Part shown: positions 9,808 through 20,393 of the stretch, one piece after another
Layout: the number at the start of each line of letters is the position of its first letter
Position numbering within the stretch: position 1 is the first letter of the stretch
Assembly (NCBI GenBank): GCA_963825615.1
Contig: CAWGTV010000002.1
Span: 71,292-135,291 of the forward strand
Length of the DNA stretch: 64,000 nucleotides
Source: JAHEDT01 sp963825615
GTDB taxonomy: Bacteria > Desulfobacterota > Desulfuromonadia > Desulfuromonadales > BM103
Reading direction: 5' to 3'
Position numbers and translations under genes: made by a program
The notes under the pieces: generated by a model
Databases searched by the model: none
Told to the model about the DNA's origin: nothing
The model's input: only the letters and a program-made list of their open reading frames with translations

Positions 9808-10512
9808 ATGGTCTTGTTAGGTGGTAGAGAATCTGATGTCAAGCAGGTCGCGGTTGTGACCCGCAACCAGAAATTCGCCAGGATTTTATGCAGCATTCTG
9901 GCAGATTGGAAGTTTTTTGCCGTAGACGATCTCTCCGCGGCAAAAGTCGTGTTTGCTGAGCGCGGGGTGCATTTGCCAGCCCATGTCAGCAAGGTGGTCT
10001 GGTTGACGCCCATGCCGCTCGTGGCTGGGACCTTCCTGCAAACCCCCATTTGCCTTACCGAACTCTATCAGCTTCTCGAGGGTCAGTACTTCCCGAATCC
10101 CCGGCGCAATATTCGCATTTCCTTGGCTCTGGAGGTTGACCTGCAGATAGAAGGGGCTTGGCTGACCGGCCGTATGATCTCACTCTCCGATCGCGGCGGT
10201 CGTATCCAGTGTGCGGCGGAAATACCCAAGGGCAGGCGGGTGCATCTCGAAGTGAACCTGGCCGGCAGATTGCTGAAGCTTGACGCAGAGGTTCTCTATT
10301 GTGTGCCGGGGGGAGATTCGCCGGGGACCTCGCAGCCCCAGACCGGCGTCCTCTTCAAACCGGCCAGCGATCGTGAATTCAACCTGATCCGTCACTTTAT
10401 CGAAACTACCTGTATCGAACAGGCCTGTGCCAGGGAGGGGATTGCCTTGAAAGATCCCTGCGTCAGCTGGTTCGATGAGCCGACCGACCCCTGGAGTACA
10501 ACTTGCAGATGA
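9808..10512 (+). CDS. PilZ-domain protein with receiver-like N-terminus
   Basis: A 234-residue protein. Residues 1-95 look like a degenerate receiver-type or unknown alpha/beta domain without a clear phospho-aspartate. Residues 96-210 form a PilZ domain: the RRNIR motif (arginines that bind c-di-GMP) and a following SLSDRGGRI in place of the usual D/N-x-S-x-x-G. It therefore may bind c-di-GMP and relay it to an unknown target. It follows the phosphatase gene by 4 bases and ends exactly next to the stop of the convergent gene on the other strand (10513). GTG or ATG alternatives were not needed; the ATG at 9808 fits. Confidence 0.8.
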   Translation: MVLLGGRESDVKQVAVVTRNQKFARILCSILADWKFFAVDDLSAAKVVFAERGVHLPAHVSKVVWLTPMPLVAGTFLQTPICLTELYQLLEGQYFPNPRRNIRISLALEVDLQIEGAWLTGRMISLSDRGGRIQCAAEIPKGRRVHLEVNLAGRLLKLDAEVLYCVPGGDSPGTSQPQTGVLFKPASDREFNLIRHFIETTCIEQACAREGIALKDPCVSWFDEPTDPWSTTCR

Positions 10513-12402
10513 TCAGTTGTACATCTTGCCGAACAGACCCTTTTTCTCTTTGTCGACTTCTCCCTTGCGCATGCTCATCGCACGCAGTTCCCTGAGGGTC
10601 TCGGTACAATTCGGGTTGTACGGGATCGCTCTTTCGAAACGCCGCTGGGCTTCCTTCTCTTTGCCTTCATCCGTGCTTCTATAGCCGAGGTACAAATGTG
10701 CCTGGCTCAACCTGGGATTCAGCTCGGTAGCTCACATCAGGTTTTACGGCTATTGATAATCACATCCGGTGCCCCTCTATCGGCCTTGTAAGCTGACCAT
10801 GCCTGGAACATGAGGTATTCGGCTTCGTTGGGACTGAGTTCTACAGCGTCGGCAAAGGCTTTCTACGCGGCATCATATTTCTTGACGCGGAAGAGGCCCA
10901 TGCCTTTCTGGAAGGCGGTCTCCGCTTCGAGGATGGTTTCCAGGCTCGTGGTCGTGCCGGAGGATATCCCTTTGCGATCGTTGAGGTAGCGCGCCTTGGC
11001 GGTTGCGTCGCTCAGCGTTTCATGGGCATCGCTGATGCGCTGGAAGAGGGCATTGACCTTGTCCTTCAGGTCGAGCAGGACATCCTCCTCGAAAAAGCGG
11101 TCCGGGTGATATTTCTTGACCAGGCTGTGATAGGATTTGCGGACCTGCTCCCTGGAGTCAGATTCGCTCACGCCGAGCAGGGTGAAGTAATCCTGCGTCC
11201 ATCATCCAGGCATAATCTTTCAGGAAGCTTTCCCGCCGGGAGCGAACATCCCTGGCCTCGCCGCAGTCGGCATCCTCGGCTTGCGCCTCCGGTTCGCTGC
11301 GCCCGACCAGGATGCCGGTACTCAGGAGCGTGGCCAGGAGCGGTTCCGCCTCTTTGCGCGACAGCAGATGCCTTTTGAGCACTTCGCGCAGGGTGGTCTT
11401 CCCCTGGCAACTGTCCAGGATGCGTTGTTCGCTGGCAGTGAGCTGGATTTCCTGGAAGCGGTAAAGCGGGTTCTCGGCCAGTTGCAGGTAGTGGTCGAGG
11501 TGCGGCTCAAGAATCTTCAGCAGCTGTTCGCGACCGGCATAGTCGCGCAGACCCCTGCAGGATCAGGTTGGCCGGCGACAGGTCGATGCTGGTTATCCCC
11601 TGTTTGAACTCGCGGGCCTGTACGAATCGGTAGCTGCCGTCCGGCCAGGAAAAGGTGTCGAGGAGTTTTTCCAGAACCTGCTTGCGCAGCACGTCGTTCA
11701 GCTGATGTGGCGTAATCAGCCCCATCTCGATCAGCGCCATGCCATGGCGCTGGCCATTCTCCTTGGCGATCTCAAGGGATTTCTGCAGCTGTTCGGCACT
11801 GAGATTGCCGGTGCGCACGAGCATCTGGCCGAGGAACTCCTTCACCAGGTTTGAGCGCACGAAAATCGGATAGCCGTTGCGAATGTAGACGACCTTCTTG
11901 ACGCCGTTGCTCTCCAGGTGCAGCAGTCCGGTCGCCCGCAAACTGTAGAGGTTGTGCAGGACACGCGGCAGTCCTGTCTCGGAGAGCTTTTCCTCGACGC
12001 TGAGGCATTCTGCCTCTGTCGCGGCTGTCGGCACACCGATCAGGGCATCAATCTTCTCGTGGAGGGTCTTCAGGGGGAAGGGCTTGAGCAGGTAGTCGCG
12101 TCGCCCCGTACTGCTCGCGGGCTTCGCAGATATGGTCCGTCTGCTTGTAAAAAGCAGTCATCATGATGACCGGCAGCTCTTTGGTCTTCGACAGAGACCT
12201 GAGCTAACGGCAGAGTGCAGACCGTTGGTTCCTGGCAGGAGGATGTCCAGGAGTGTAGGTCAAACTCGTGATTGTTCAGTGCCCGCAAGGCTTCTTCCGC
12301 TTCTGCAAAACTATGGACCTTGTAGCCGCGCAGGCGCAGCGATTCGGAAATGAAGCGGCGGATATTCGGATCGTCGTCGACCAATAGAATGTGCTTGCTG
12401 TC
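10513..12402 (-). pseudogene. Broken receiver-PATAN(DUF4388)-DnaJ-TPR fusion protein
   Basis: Several minus-strand fragments join into one multidomain gene. In order they are: a receiver domain (ILLVDDDPNIRRFISESLRL; then, after shifts, PVIMMTAFYKQTD and DYLLKPFPLKTL); a PATAN/DUF4388 domain (GLLHLESNGVKKVVYIRNGY); a J domain with the HPD motif (SYHSLVKKYHPDRFFEED); and TPR-like helices to the end. At least three single-base shifts lie in the receiver, others near 11520 and 11170, and there is an in-frame TAG at 10863, after which TPR-like sequence continues. No good start codon is visible before the receiver. It follows glnE by about 20 bases, so it was probably the last gene of that operon. 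Fusions of this kind are known from Geobacter relatives; function unknown. The in-frame stop favours true decay. Confidence 0.7.
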
Positions 12403-12419
12403 CTCCTCAGAACGTCATG

Positions 12420-15400
12420 TTAAGCGCTCTCCGTGCAATTCAGGATGCGGTCGAATACCTCGCGAATGGTTTGGGTCGTCCCGGCATAGTCTTCCAAGAA
12501 AAGTTTTTCCGGTCGCCCATGGGCATCGGGGTAGCCCAGATGACGGGCCAGTTTTGCCAGGTAAGCGGGCTCGGCAGTCAACTCGTTGACCGACTGGTCG
12601 TGCACCAGGCGCAACTTGTTTTCCAGGCGGCGCAGGAACTTGTAGCCGGACACCAGAGGCTCACAGTCCTTTTTTGAAATCAAGCCTTCGCTCTGTAGGA
12701 TCGCGGAGGGCATCCACCGTGTTGCGGCAGCGCAGTGTCGGCCTGTCCCTGCCGTGTCGCAGCTGCAGATACTGGGCAATGAATTCAACGTCAACCATGC
12801 CACCGCGGCCGGTTTTGATGTTGCGGTGCTGCGCGTCTTCTTTGCCGAGTTCTTTCTCCATGCGCTGGCGCAAGCGACAGATCTCTTCAGCAAGATTTTC
12901 CGGCAGGGGTCGCTCGTAGACGATCGCCGCGGTGAGGGCATCGAAATTTGCCGCCAGTTCCGTCGCCCCGGCAACTACCCTGGCCTTGATCAGCGCCTGT
13001 CGCTCCCATGGTGCGGCAGAGCTCTTGTGGTATTCGCGATATGCCGGCAGGGATGACACCAGCGGCCCCTGGTTGCCGGATGGTCGCAGGCGGGTATCGA
13101 TTTCGTAAACATAGCCTTCCTGGGTCATCAAGGTCAGAACCGAGATGATTCTCTGGGCAAGCCGTGCAAAATACTGTTGGTTGGTCTGTGGCCTGAATCG
13201 CTCCGAGGTCGGTCCCGGTAGCCGGCCGGGTGTTGCCTTCCCCTTCATAAATGAAGATGATGTCGAGGTCGGAGTGGTAGTTGAGCTCCATGCCGCCGAG
13301 CTTGCCCATGCCGATAATGGCAAATTCCGCTTCATGGGATGCGCCATTGTCGTTCTGGCAAAATGGCAAACCGTAGCGTTCCAGTAACTCCTCCCTGGCG
13401 ACGTCGAGAGCGCACTGCAAGCAGACATCGGCCACCAGGGAGATCTGGCTTGTCGTTTGCCCTTGAGGCGTGTGGCCATGAATATCGTTGAGGGCGATGC
13501 GCAGAAACTCTTCGTTGCGGAAGCGCCGCAGGGTGTTCAACTTGTCCTCGTAATGTGATGCGTTACTCATCTGCCCGGCCAGTTCGTCGGCGAGCTCTTC
13601 GGCACTCTTAAGGTTGCGGGCGTAGCTTGTTGAAACCAGGGAGTCGAGGACTTCTGGGTGCTGAATGAAATTGCGAGTGAGAAACTGGCTGGTCGCAAAC
13701 AGGGAGACCAGGACCTTGATGATTTGCGGATTCTCGGCGAGCAGGGCGTAGTAGGTGCCGCGCGCCCGGCGACAGGCTTCAAGGAACTTTTCCATGTTCC
13801 CCAGGGCCATGGGCGGATCCGGGCTGAGCAGGACTTCCTGGAAGAGCAAGGGCGCAATGCGGTCAAGCTGGCGGCGCGCCCGTTCGGTCAGATACCCTTT
13901 GGTGCCACCTTGGCGCAAGACGGTCAGACTCTCGTAAGCGCCTTCCGGAGGGCGGAACCCCTTCCCTTCGAGAATATCTAGGCAATAGTCCGGGTCAGCG
14001 TTGGCGTCGAACAGGATAGCCACCTCGGGGCTGACCTGAGTCGGCAGCTCTTCTTCGCTGGTGTAGAAAAGATCGCGGAAAATCGCCGTGACTTTGCCCC
14101 GGTGCTGCTGCAGTGCCGTCATGAATTGATCGGTGTCTGCAAAGCCGCAGCGCCTGGCCAGCGACGTGAGCTCTTCAGGGCGCGTCGGCAGGTTGTGGGT
14201 CTGCTGCTCGTGGACCACCTGGATGCGGTGCTCAACGGTACGCAGAAAGCGGTAGGCAGCACTCAGGTCATCCCGCTCCTCGATAGTGATCAACTTCTCG
14301 GCGCAGAGCACCTGCAGGGCTTCGAGGGAATTGCGCAACCGCAGGCGTGGATTCTTACCGGCGTTGATCAATTGCAGGGCCTGGATGAAGAACTCAATTT
14401 CACGGATGCCGCCCCGGCCCAGTTTGAGGTTGCGTTCCCCTTCCTGCTCGCGCGTCAGGCTGCGGTCGATCTTCTGCTTCATGACCTTGATGTCATCGAT
14501 CATGGCGTAATCGAGGTGGCGGCGGTAGATGAATGGCTGCAAACGTTGCAATAGCTGCTCGCCGAGCTCCTTCGAGCCAGCCACCGGGCGGGCTTTGAGC
14601 ATGGCCGAACGTTCCCAGCTCTGACCCCAGCTCTCATAGTAGGTTTCGCCGGCGGCGATCGAGTTTGCCATCTCGCCGCTGTTCCCTTCAGGGCGCAGGC
14701 GCAGGTCGACGCGGAAGACGAAACCGTCTTCCGTAGCTTGCCCGATGGCCCGGGTGATCAGCTCCGATAGTTTGACAAAGTATTGGTGTAGCGATATGCG
14801 GTTGCGCAGCCCGCGCACAGGGTCGTCAAAGCCCGTGGTCTGGCCGCGATCGGAACTGTAAAAGTAGATCAGGTCGATGTCGGAAGAGAAGTTCAATTCG
14901 CAACCACCGAACTTGCCCATGCCGAGAATGGTGAATTGGGCTTCCTCGGCAGGGTGTTTGCCCACGGGGTCTAGAAGCGGTACGCCGTATTCGGCCTGCA
15001 ATTGCAGCCTGCAGACTTCGAAGGCCCTTTGCAGGGTTGCGGCCGCTAGCGCGGAGAGCTCGGCCGTGACTTCCTCGAGTTCGGCCAGGCCGCAGAGGTC
15101 GCGACCGCCGATCCGCAGCATTTCCTGGGCCTTGAAGATGCGCAGCCCTTTCTTGAGGGCCGCCATATCGGCGTGGTCGGCAATTAACTCGCGCAGTTCA
15201 CTGCACATTTGCTCTTCGGTTTTTCTGCTGCTGATTTGCCCCTTGCGAAACAACCCGGCGAAAAAATTTGCCCGGCGGCAGAGAATGCCGGCCAGGAAAG
15301 GGGATGCCCCGAGAATCGTGAGTAATTGGCGGGCAGAGGTCGCATCGATGAGAACGATTGGCAGGTCGGTTTGGTCGGCTGTACCGCTCAGGCGTTCGAG

Positions 15401-15616
15401 ATTGTTAAGCGCCAGGTCCGGATCGGCGGTGGCCAATGCCTGCTCGGCGAGGGTGACGACAAGTCGCGGGTCGGTCAACGCCTGCTGCAGCAGGACGAGG
15501 TTGGTTGCGGTTTTGGCCGGCTCGGCAAAGCCGGCTTTGGCAGCACTGGTCGCCAGCGCCGTTTCATCGCCAGCGAGGAGCTGATCCTGCCATGTCTGGG
15601 ACTCTGTGAAACTCAT
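12420..15616 (-). CDS. glnE: Bifunctional glutamine synthetase adenylyltransferase/deadenylase, two frameshifts
   Basis: Controls glutamine synthetase by attaching or removing AMP in response to PII and glutamine. The two nucleotidyltransferase domains are clear: SSDIDLIYFYSSDRG in the N-terminal half and NYHSDLDIIFIYEGEG in the C-terminal half, each followed by an all-alpha helical domain (RRTVEHRIQ and RRLENKLRLVHD). Total length about 1065 codons. The frame breaks near 13230 (just after EGEGN) and near 12690; past each break the homology resumes immediately, ending with FDRILNCTESA. This pattern suggests base-call errors rather than decay. It lies downstream of mtnA with a short gap. Confidence 0.88.
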
Positions 15617-15624
15617 GTGGTTGA

Positions 15625-16701
15625 CTATCCACTCTTGCGCACAAAGGCTGCCAGCTGTACGAGATAGTCGCCCTTGGCGACGCCATGTTCGGTGATGATG
15701 GCGCTGACCAGCCGGGCCGGGGTGACGTCGAAGGCCGGGTTGTACACGGCAATCTCCGCTGGCGCCAACTGCTGCTCGCCGATGTGGGTGACCTCGCGGG
15801 CATCGCGCTCTTCAATCGGAATCTGCGAGCCGTCGGGGATCTGCAGGTCGATGGTTGAAGTCGGTGCGGCTACGTAGAAGGGGATGTTGTGCTCCCTGGC
15901 CAGGACGGCGACCGTGTAGGTGCCGATCTTGTTGGCGACATCGCCGTTCGCGGCAATCCGGTCGGCACCGACGATCACCGCATCGATGGCGCCCTTGGAC
16001 ATCAGGTAGCCAGCCATGTTGTCACAGATCAGGACCGTCGGGATATGGTCTTGCTGCAGTTCCCAGGCGGTCAATCGCGACCCCTGCAGGAAAGGGCGGG
16101 TTTCATCGGCAAAGACGGACACCTGTTTGCCGGCCGCCACGGCCGCACGGATGACGCCGAGGGCCGTGCCGTAGCCGCCGGTGGCGAGGGCCCCGGCGTT
16201 GCAATGGGTCAGGATGCGGACCTCGTCCGGGAGCAGCGCGGCACCGTGGCGCCCCATGCTCATGTTGATGCGGATGTCCTCCTCGTTGATCGCCATGGCC
16301 TCGTACTCGAGGCCGATCTTCAGGTTGCCGACGGGTTGATCGGCGTTGGCGCGCACCAGGCTCTGCATGCGCTCCAGGGCCCAGAAGAGGTTGACTGCCG
16401 TGGGTCGAGTGGCAGCCAGCACTGCGCACACCTGGTTGAATGCGACGACAAAATCATTGTAATTGTCTGCCTCGATGGCGCGGGCACCGAAGTAGGCACC
16501 GTAGGCGGCGGTCACACCGATGGCGGGCGCACCGCGTACGACCATGCTGCGAATCGCTTCGGCGACCTCGCGATAATCAGTGTATTCCAACCAGATCTCT
16601 TCGCTCGGTAGGCGTCGCTGGTCGATCAGACGCAGAACGCCGTCGCTGTACTTGATCGGGCGGATACCCGCGGCGTTGGGGAAAAAATCACAATTGCTCA
16701 T
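15625..16701 (-). CDS. mtnA: S-methyl-5-thioribose-1-phosphate isomerase
   Basis: A 358-residue member of the eIF-2B alpha/MtnA family that converts methylthioribose-1-phosphate to methylthioribulose-1-phosphate in methionine salvage. Diagnostic segments: MVVRGAPAIGVTAAYG near residue 53, LTHCNAGALATGGYGTALG with the catalytic cysteine, VFADETRPFLQGSRLTAWEL, and DAVIVGADRIAANGDVANKIGTY (quoted in part) with the catalytic aspartate. Full family length. The rest of the salvage pathway is not in the window. It lies between gatB and glnE in the same orientation. Confidence 0.93.
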   Translation of the reverse strand: MSNCDFFPNAAGIRPIKYSDGVLRLIDQRRLPSEEIWLEYTDYREVAEAIRSMVVRGAPAIGVTAAYGAYFGARAIEADNYNDFVVAFNQVCAVLAATRPTAVNLFWALERMQSLVRANADQPVGNLKIGLEYEAMAINEEDIRINMSMGRHGAALLPDEVRILTHCNAGALATGGYGTALGVIRAAVAAGKQVSVFADETRPFLQGSRLTAWELQQDHIPTVLICDNMAGYLMSKGAIDAVIVGADRIAANGDVANKIGTYTVAVLAREHNIPFYVAAPTSTIDLQIPDGSQIPIEERDAREVTHIGEQQLAPAEIAVYNPAFDVTPARLVSAIITEHGVAKGDYLVQLAAFVRKSG

Positions 16702-16820
16702 GGCTTACGTCCCGTTCTTTGATGAGGAGGCCGGAGAAAGCATACACAAGACAGAGGGTTGTCTTTGAGACTCCTTCAGTATTTTACCTTCTGTGCCCTG
16801 TATTCGCGATTGCCCCCGCG

Positions 16821-18263
16821 TCATCCTTGCAGTTTCTTTTTCAACAACTGATTCACCATGCCGGGATTGGCCTTACCCTGACTGGCCTGCATGACCTTGC
16901 CGACGAAAAAGCCGATCAGTTTGTCCTTGCCGGCCAGGTACTCGGCCACCTGCTCCGGATTGGCAGCAATGACCTCGTCGACCAGTTCTTCGATCGCTCC
17001 CGTGTCGGTCACCTGCTTGAGTCCCTCCGATGCGATGATCTGGTCGGCGGTCTGGCCGCTGAGCCACATCTTCTCAAAGACGGTCTTGGCGATTTTGCCG
17101 GAGATGGTGTTGTCAGCGATGCGTGCGAGCAGGCCACTGAGCCGCTCCGGTGTCACCGGGGCGGCGACAATCGTGGCCTCGGTTTCCTTGAGCTTGCGCA
17201 GCACCTCGCCCATGACCCAGTTGGCGCAGGCCTTGGCATCTTTGGCGAGAGCGACACAGGCGTCGAAATAATCGGCCACGACACGGTCGGCGGCAAGAAC
17301 TTCGGCATCGTAGGCCGGTAGCCCCAAATCTTCGACAAAACGCCTGCGCTTGGCATCCGGCAGCTCGGGAAGGGTCGAACGCACTTCTTCGAGCCATTCC
17401 GGGCTGATCACCAGGGGGACCAGGTCGGGGTCGGGGAAGTAGCGGTAGTCGTGTGCCTCTTCCTTGCCGCGCATGGAACGGGTCATCCCAGTGTTGCTGT
17501 CGAACAGGCGGGTCTCCTGGACAACCTTGCCGCCGCTCTCGATCAGGTCAATCTGGCGGTCCACCTCGTATTCGATTGCCTGTTTGATGAAGCGGAAGGA
17601 GTTGATGTTCTTCAGCTCCGCGCGAGTGCCGAATTCTTTCTGGCCGCTGGGGCGGACCGAGACGTTGGCATCGCAGCGGAAGCTGCCTTCTTCGAGATTG
17701 CCGTCACAGACGCCGAGATAAACCACGATCTGGTGCAATTTCTTCAGGTAGGAAATGGCTTCGTCGGCCGAGCGCAGGTCTGGTTCTGAAACGATTTCCA
17801 GCAACGGTGTACAGGCGCGGTTGAGGTCGACCAGGGAGCAGCCGGCGGTGTCCGGCGTTTCGCCATGGATCAGTTTGCCGGCGTCTTCTTCCATGTGCGC
17901 ACGGGTAATGCCGATGCGTTTGCCAACACCCCCGTCCAGGTCAATCTCTAGCCAGCCGTGCTCGCAGACCGGCAGCTCGAACTGCGAGATCTGATACCCC
18001 TTAGGCAGGTCAGGATAGAAGTAGTTCTTTCGGGCGAAGATCGAGCGCGGCGTGATTCGGCAGTTGGTTGCCAGTCCGGTGCGGATGGCCAGTTCCACCG
18101 CTTTGCGATTCAGGACCGGTAGGGCGCCAGGCAGGCCGAGGCAGACCGGGCAGGTCTGTGAGTTGGGCGTCTGGCCGAATGCTGTCGAACAGCCGCAGAA
18201 GATCTTGGTCCTGGTCGTCAACTGGACGTGCACTTCCAGGCCGATGACAGTTTCGTAATTCAT
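16821..18263 (-). CDS. gatB: Asp-tRNA(Asn)/Glu-tRNA(Gln) amidotransferase subunit B
   Basis: A 480-residue subunit that binds and phosphorylates the misacylated tRNA. It starts MNYETVIGLEVHVQL; the upstream in-frame start at 18296 is rejected because the family N-terminus begins at this methionine. The zinc-site region CGCSTAFGQTPNSQTCPVC, the GETPDTAGCSLVDLNRA segment and the C-terminal YqeY-like tail (FFVGKVMQASQGKANPGMVN) are all present. It is encoded in the order gatC-gatA-gatB on the minus strand and implies indirect charging of tRNA-Gln and/or tRNA-Asn. Confidence 0.96.
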   Translation of the reverse strand: MNYETVIGLEVHVQLTTRTKIFCGCSTAFGQTPNSQTCPVCLGLPGALPVLNRKAVELAIRTGLATNCRITPRSIFARKNYFYPDLPKGYQISQFELPVCEHGWLEIDLDGGVGKRIGITRAHMEEDAGKLIHGETPDTAGCSLVDLNRACTPLLEIVSEPDLRSADEAISYLKKLHQIVVYLGVCDGNLEEGSFRCDANVSVRPSGQKEFGTRAELKNINSFRFIKQAIEYEVDRQIDLIESGGKVVQETRLFDSNTGMTRSMRGKEEAHDYRYFPDPDLVPLVISPEWLEEVRSTLPELPDAKRRRFVEDLGLPAYDAEVLAADRVVADYFDACVALAKDAKACANWVMGEVLRKLKETEATIVAAPVTPERLSGLLARIADNTISGKIAKTVFEKMWLSGQTADQIIASEGLKQVTDTGAIEELVDEVIAANPEQVAEYLAGKDKLIGFFVGKVMQASQGKANPGMVNQLLKKKLQG

Positions 18264-18344
18264 TGAGAACCTCTGTATTATGAGAACACAGAACACAGAA
18301 GGCAGGATGGGCTCATGAGCCTTTTTTCTCCTGTGTTCCTCCTT

Positions 18345-19802
18345 CTAAATCTCCGCTGTCCGCTTGTGCCAAGCCGTTGCCTGCTCGAACGCGTGTGCGG
18401 TGCGCAGGATGGTCGCTTCGTCGAAAGGCTTGCCGATCAGCTGCACGCCGATCGGCAGACCCTCTGTCGAGAAGCCGCAGGGCAGACTCATGGCACAGGT
18501 GCCGGCCAGGTTGACCGGAATGGTGTAGATATCCGACAGGTACATCTGCAGGGGATCGTTGACCTTTTCTCCCAGGGCGAAGGCCGGGGTCGGCGCCACC
18601 GGCGTCAACAGGGTGTCAACTTTGGCAAAGGCCTCGAGAAAGTCCTGGCGGATCAGTGTCCTGACTTTCTGCGCCTTGAGGTAGTAGGCGTCGTAGTAGC
18701 CCGAAGAGAGGGCGTAGGTGCCGAGCATGATGCGGCGCTTGACTTCGGCGCCGAAACCGGCGGCCCGGGTCTGCATGTACATGTCGATCAGGTTTTCGGC
18801 CCGGTCGGCGCGCAGGCCGAAACGCACGCCATCGTAGCGGGCCAGATTGCTCGAAGCCTCGGCGGTGGCGATGAGGTAGTAGCAGGCCACGGCATAGGCG
18901 GTATGCGGCAGGGAGACCTCGACAATCTCTGCCCCGAGATCGCGGTAGGTTGCCGCTGCTTGTTCGATGGCTTTGCGCACATCCTCATCCAGGCCGGCGA
19001 TGAAATATTCCTGCGGCAGGCCGATGCGCAAGCCTTTCAGGTCGCCGCTCAGGCTGGCCTGGTAATCGGGGATCGCTGTATTAACAGAGGTCGAATCAGC
19101 AGAATCATGGCCGGCAATCGCCTGCAGCATGAGTGCGCAGTCGCGCACGTCGCGGGTGACCGGGCCGACCTGGTCGAGTGACGAAGCGTAGGCAATCACC
19201 CCGTAGCGGGAGACGCGCCCATAGGTCGGCTTTAGGCCGACAACGCTGCAGTGCGCAGCGGGTTGCCGGATCGAGCCCCCGGTGTCGGTGCCGAGCGCCG
19301 CTGCGGCCTGGCGGGCGGCGATGCAGGCGGCGCTGCCGCCCGAAGAGCCGCCTGGAACATGGGTGAGCTTCCATGGGTTGCGTACCGCGCCAAAAGCGCT
19401 GTTCTCGTTGGAGCTGCCCATGGCGAACTCGTCCATGTTCAGCTTGCCGATAATCACTGCCTGCTGCGCTTTGATGCGGGCAATGACCGTGGCGTCGTAA
19501 GGTGATATATAACCGTCCAGGATGCGGGAGCCGCAGGTGGTGGGCAGCCCGGCGGTGTTGAAGATGTCTTTTGCGGCGATCGGCAAACCGGTCAGGGGTG
19601 CTGCCTCACCGGCCGCAATCCGCCGGTCGGCGGCCTGCGCTTCGGCAAGAGCCGTTTCGTCGCAGACGGTAATGAAGGTGTTGAGGACAGGATTGGTCGT
19701 TGCGATTCGATCCAGGTAGGCTTGGGTTATCTCAACGGCCGAGAGTTCCCGCTTGTCCAGTCCGGATCGCAATTCGGCCAGGGTCAGGTCGCAAATCGTC
19801 AT
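18345..19802 (-). CDS. gatA: Asp-tRNA(Asn)/Glu-tRNA(Gln) amidotransferase subunit A
   Basis: A 485-residue amidase that releases ammonia from glutamine for GatB. The amidase signature is intact: the catalytic lysine in PIAAKDIFNTAG, and the Ser-cisSer-Lys region GGSSGGSAACIAARQ with GTDTGGSIRQPAA. The start at 19802 (MTICDLTLAEL) is chosen over an upstream in-frame codon since the conserved N-terminus begins there. It is 28 bases downstream of gatC and about 80 bases upstream of gatB. Confidence 0.96.
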   Translation of the reverse strand: MTICDLTLAELRSGLDKRELSAVEITQAYLDRIATTNPVLNTFITVCDETALAEAQAADRRIAAGEAAPLTGLPIAAKDIFNTAGLPTTCGSRILDGYISPYDATVIARIKAQQAVIIGKLNMDEFAMGSSNENSAFGAVRNPWKLTHVPGGSSGGSAACIAARQAAAALGTDTGGSIRQPAAHCSVVGLKPTYGRVSRYGVIAYASSLDQVGPVTRDVRDCALMLQAIAGHDSADSTSVNTAIPDYQASLSGDLKGLRIGLPQEYFIAGLDEDVRKAIEQAAATYRDLGAEIVEVSLPHTAYAVACYYLIATAEASSNLARYDGVRFGLRADRAENLIDMYMQTRAAGFGAEVKRRIMLGTYALSSGYYDAYYLKAQKVRTLIRQDFLEAFAKVDTLLTPVAPTPAFALGEKVNDPLQMYLSDIYTIPVNLAGTCAMSLPCGFSTEGLPIGVQLIGKPFDEATILRTAHAFEQATAWHKRTAEI

Positions 19803-19830
19803 AATGAGTTGTCCGAGAAAAGATAAAAGT

Positions 19831-20118
19831 TTATTCGATGACCCGGCGGACCCGGAATGCACTGTCAGCGGCGTCCGGGGCGTTGCTCAGAGCTTGCTCA
19901 GGAGTAAAGCTGGGTCTGACTACATCGTCACGGAAGGCATTTTCCATCGGAACGGCATGGGCGGTTGGTACAATGCCGTCAGTGTCAAGGCCTTTAAGCT
20001 GCTCCACGTAGTCGAGAATGGCATCCATCTCGCCGGTAAGAGAGTCGAGTTCATCATCGCTCAAGGCCAGACGGGCCAGGCGACTGACATGCTCGACTTC
20101 TGCACGGGTAATTTTCAT
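19831..20118 (-). CDS. gatC: Asp-tRNA(Asn)/Glu-tRNA(Gln) amidotransferase subunit C
   Basis: A 95-residue small subunit that stabilises the GatAB complex. It begins MKITRAEVEHVSRLARLALS, the standard family start, and contains the YVEQLKGLDTDGI and RDDVVRPSF segments. A longer in-frame reading exists upstream to 20253 but has no homology character, so 20118 is used; a GGAGG lies just upstream (CCTCC at 20130-20134 on the plus strand). First gene of the gatCAB-mtnA-glnE group. Confidence 0.95.
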   Translation of the reverse strand: MKITRAEVEHVSRLARLALSDDELDSLTGEMDAILDYVEQLKGLDTDGIVPTAHAVPMENAFRDDVVRPSFTPEQALSNAPDAADSAFRVRRVIE

Positions 20119-20393
20119 TGTCCGGTAAACCTCCAGGGCTTGGTCTCGTCTAAGAAAGCGAGTAAGAAAACTAGCACGGGCTCCCATGATATGGCAAGCG
20201 TGACAAGCTGGTTCCCGTCCGGTTTCCGCTGTGGTCCGTTTGTTAGTCAACAAAATTCGGTTGCTAAAATCGGCAGGAGTGACACAGTATACAGTAGAAG
20301 TCTCGAATGAACATGCTAAGGCAGAGACCGGTTAATAGCCTCCATGCTCATCGACTTCTATACAACGAGAAAGCAAAAATCAAGGGAGGATGT

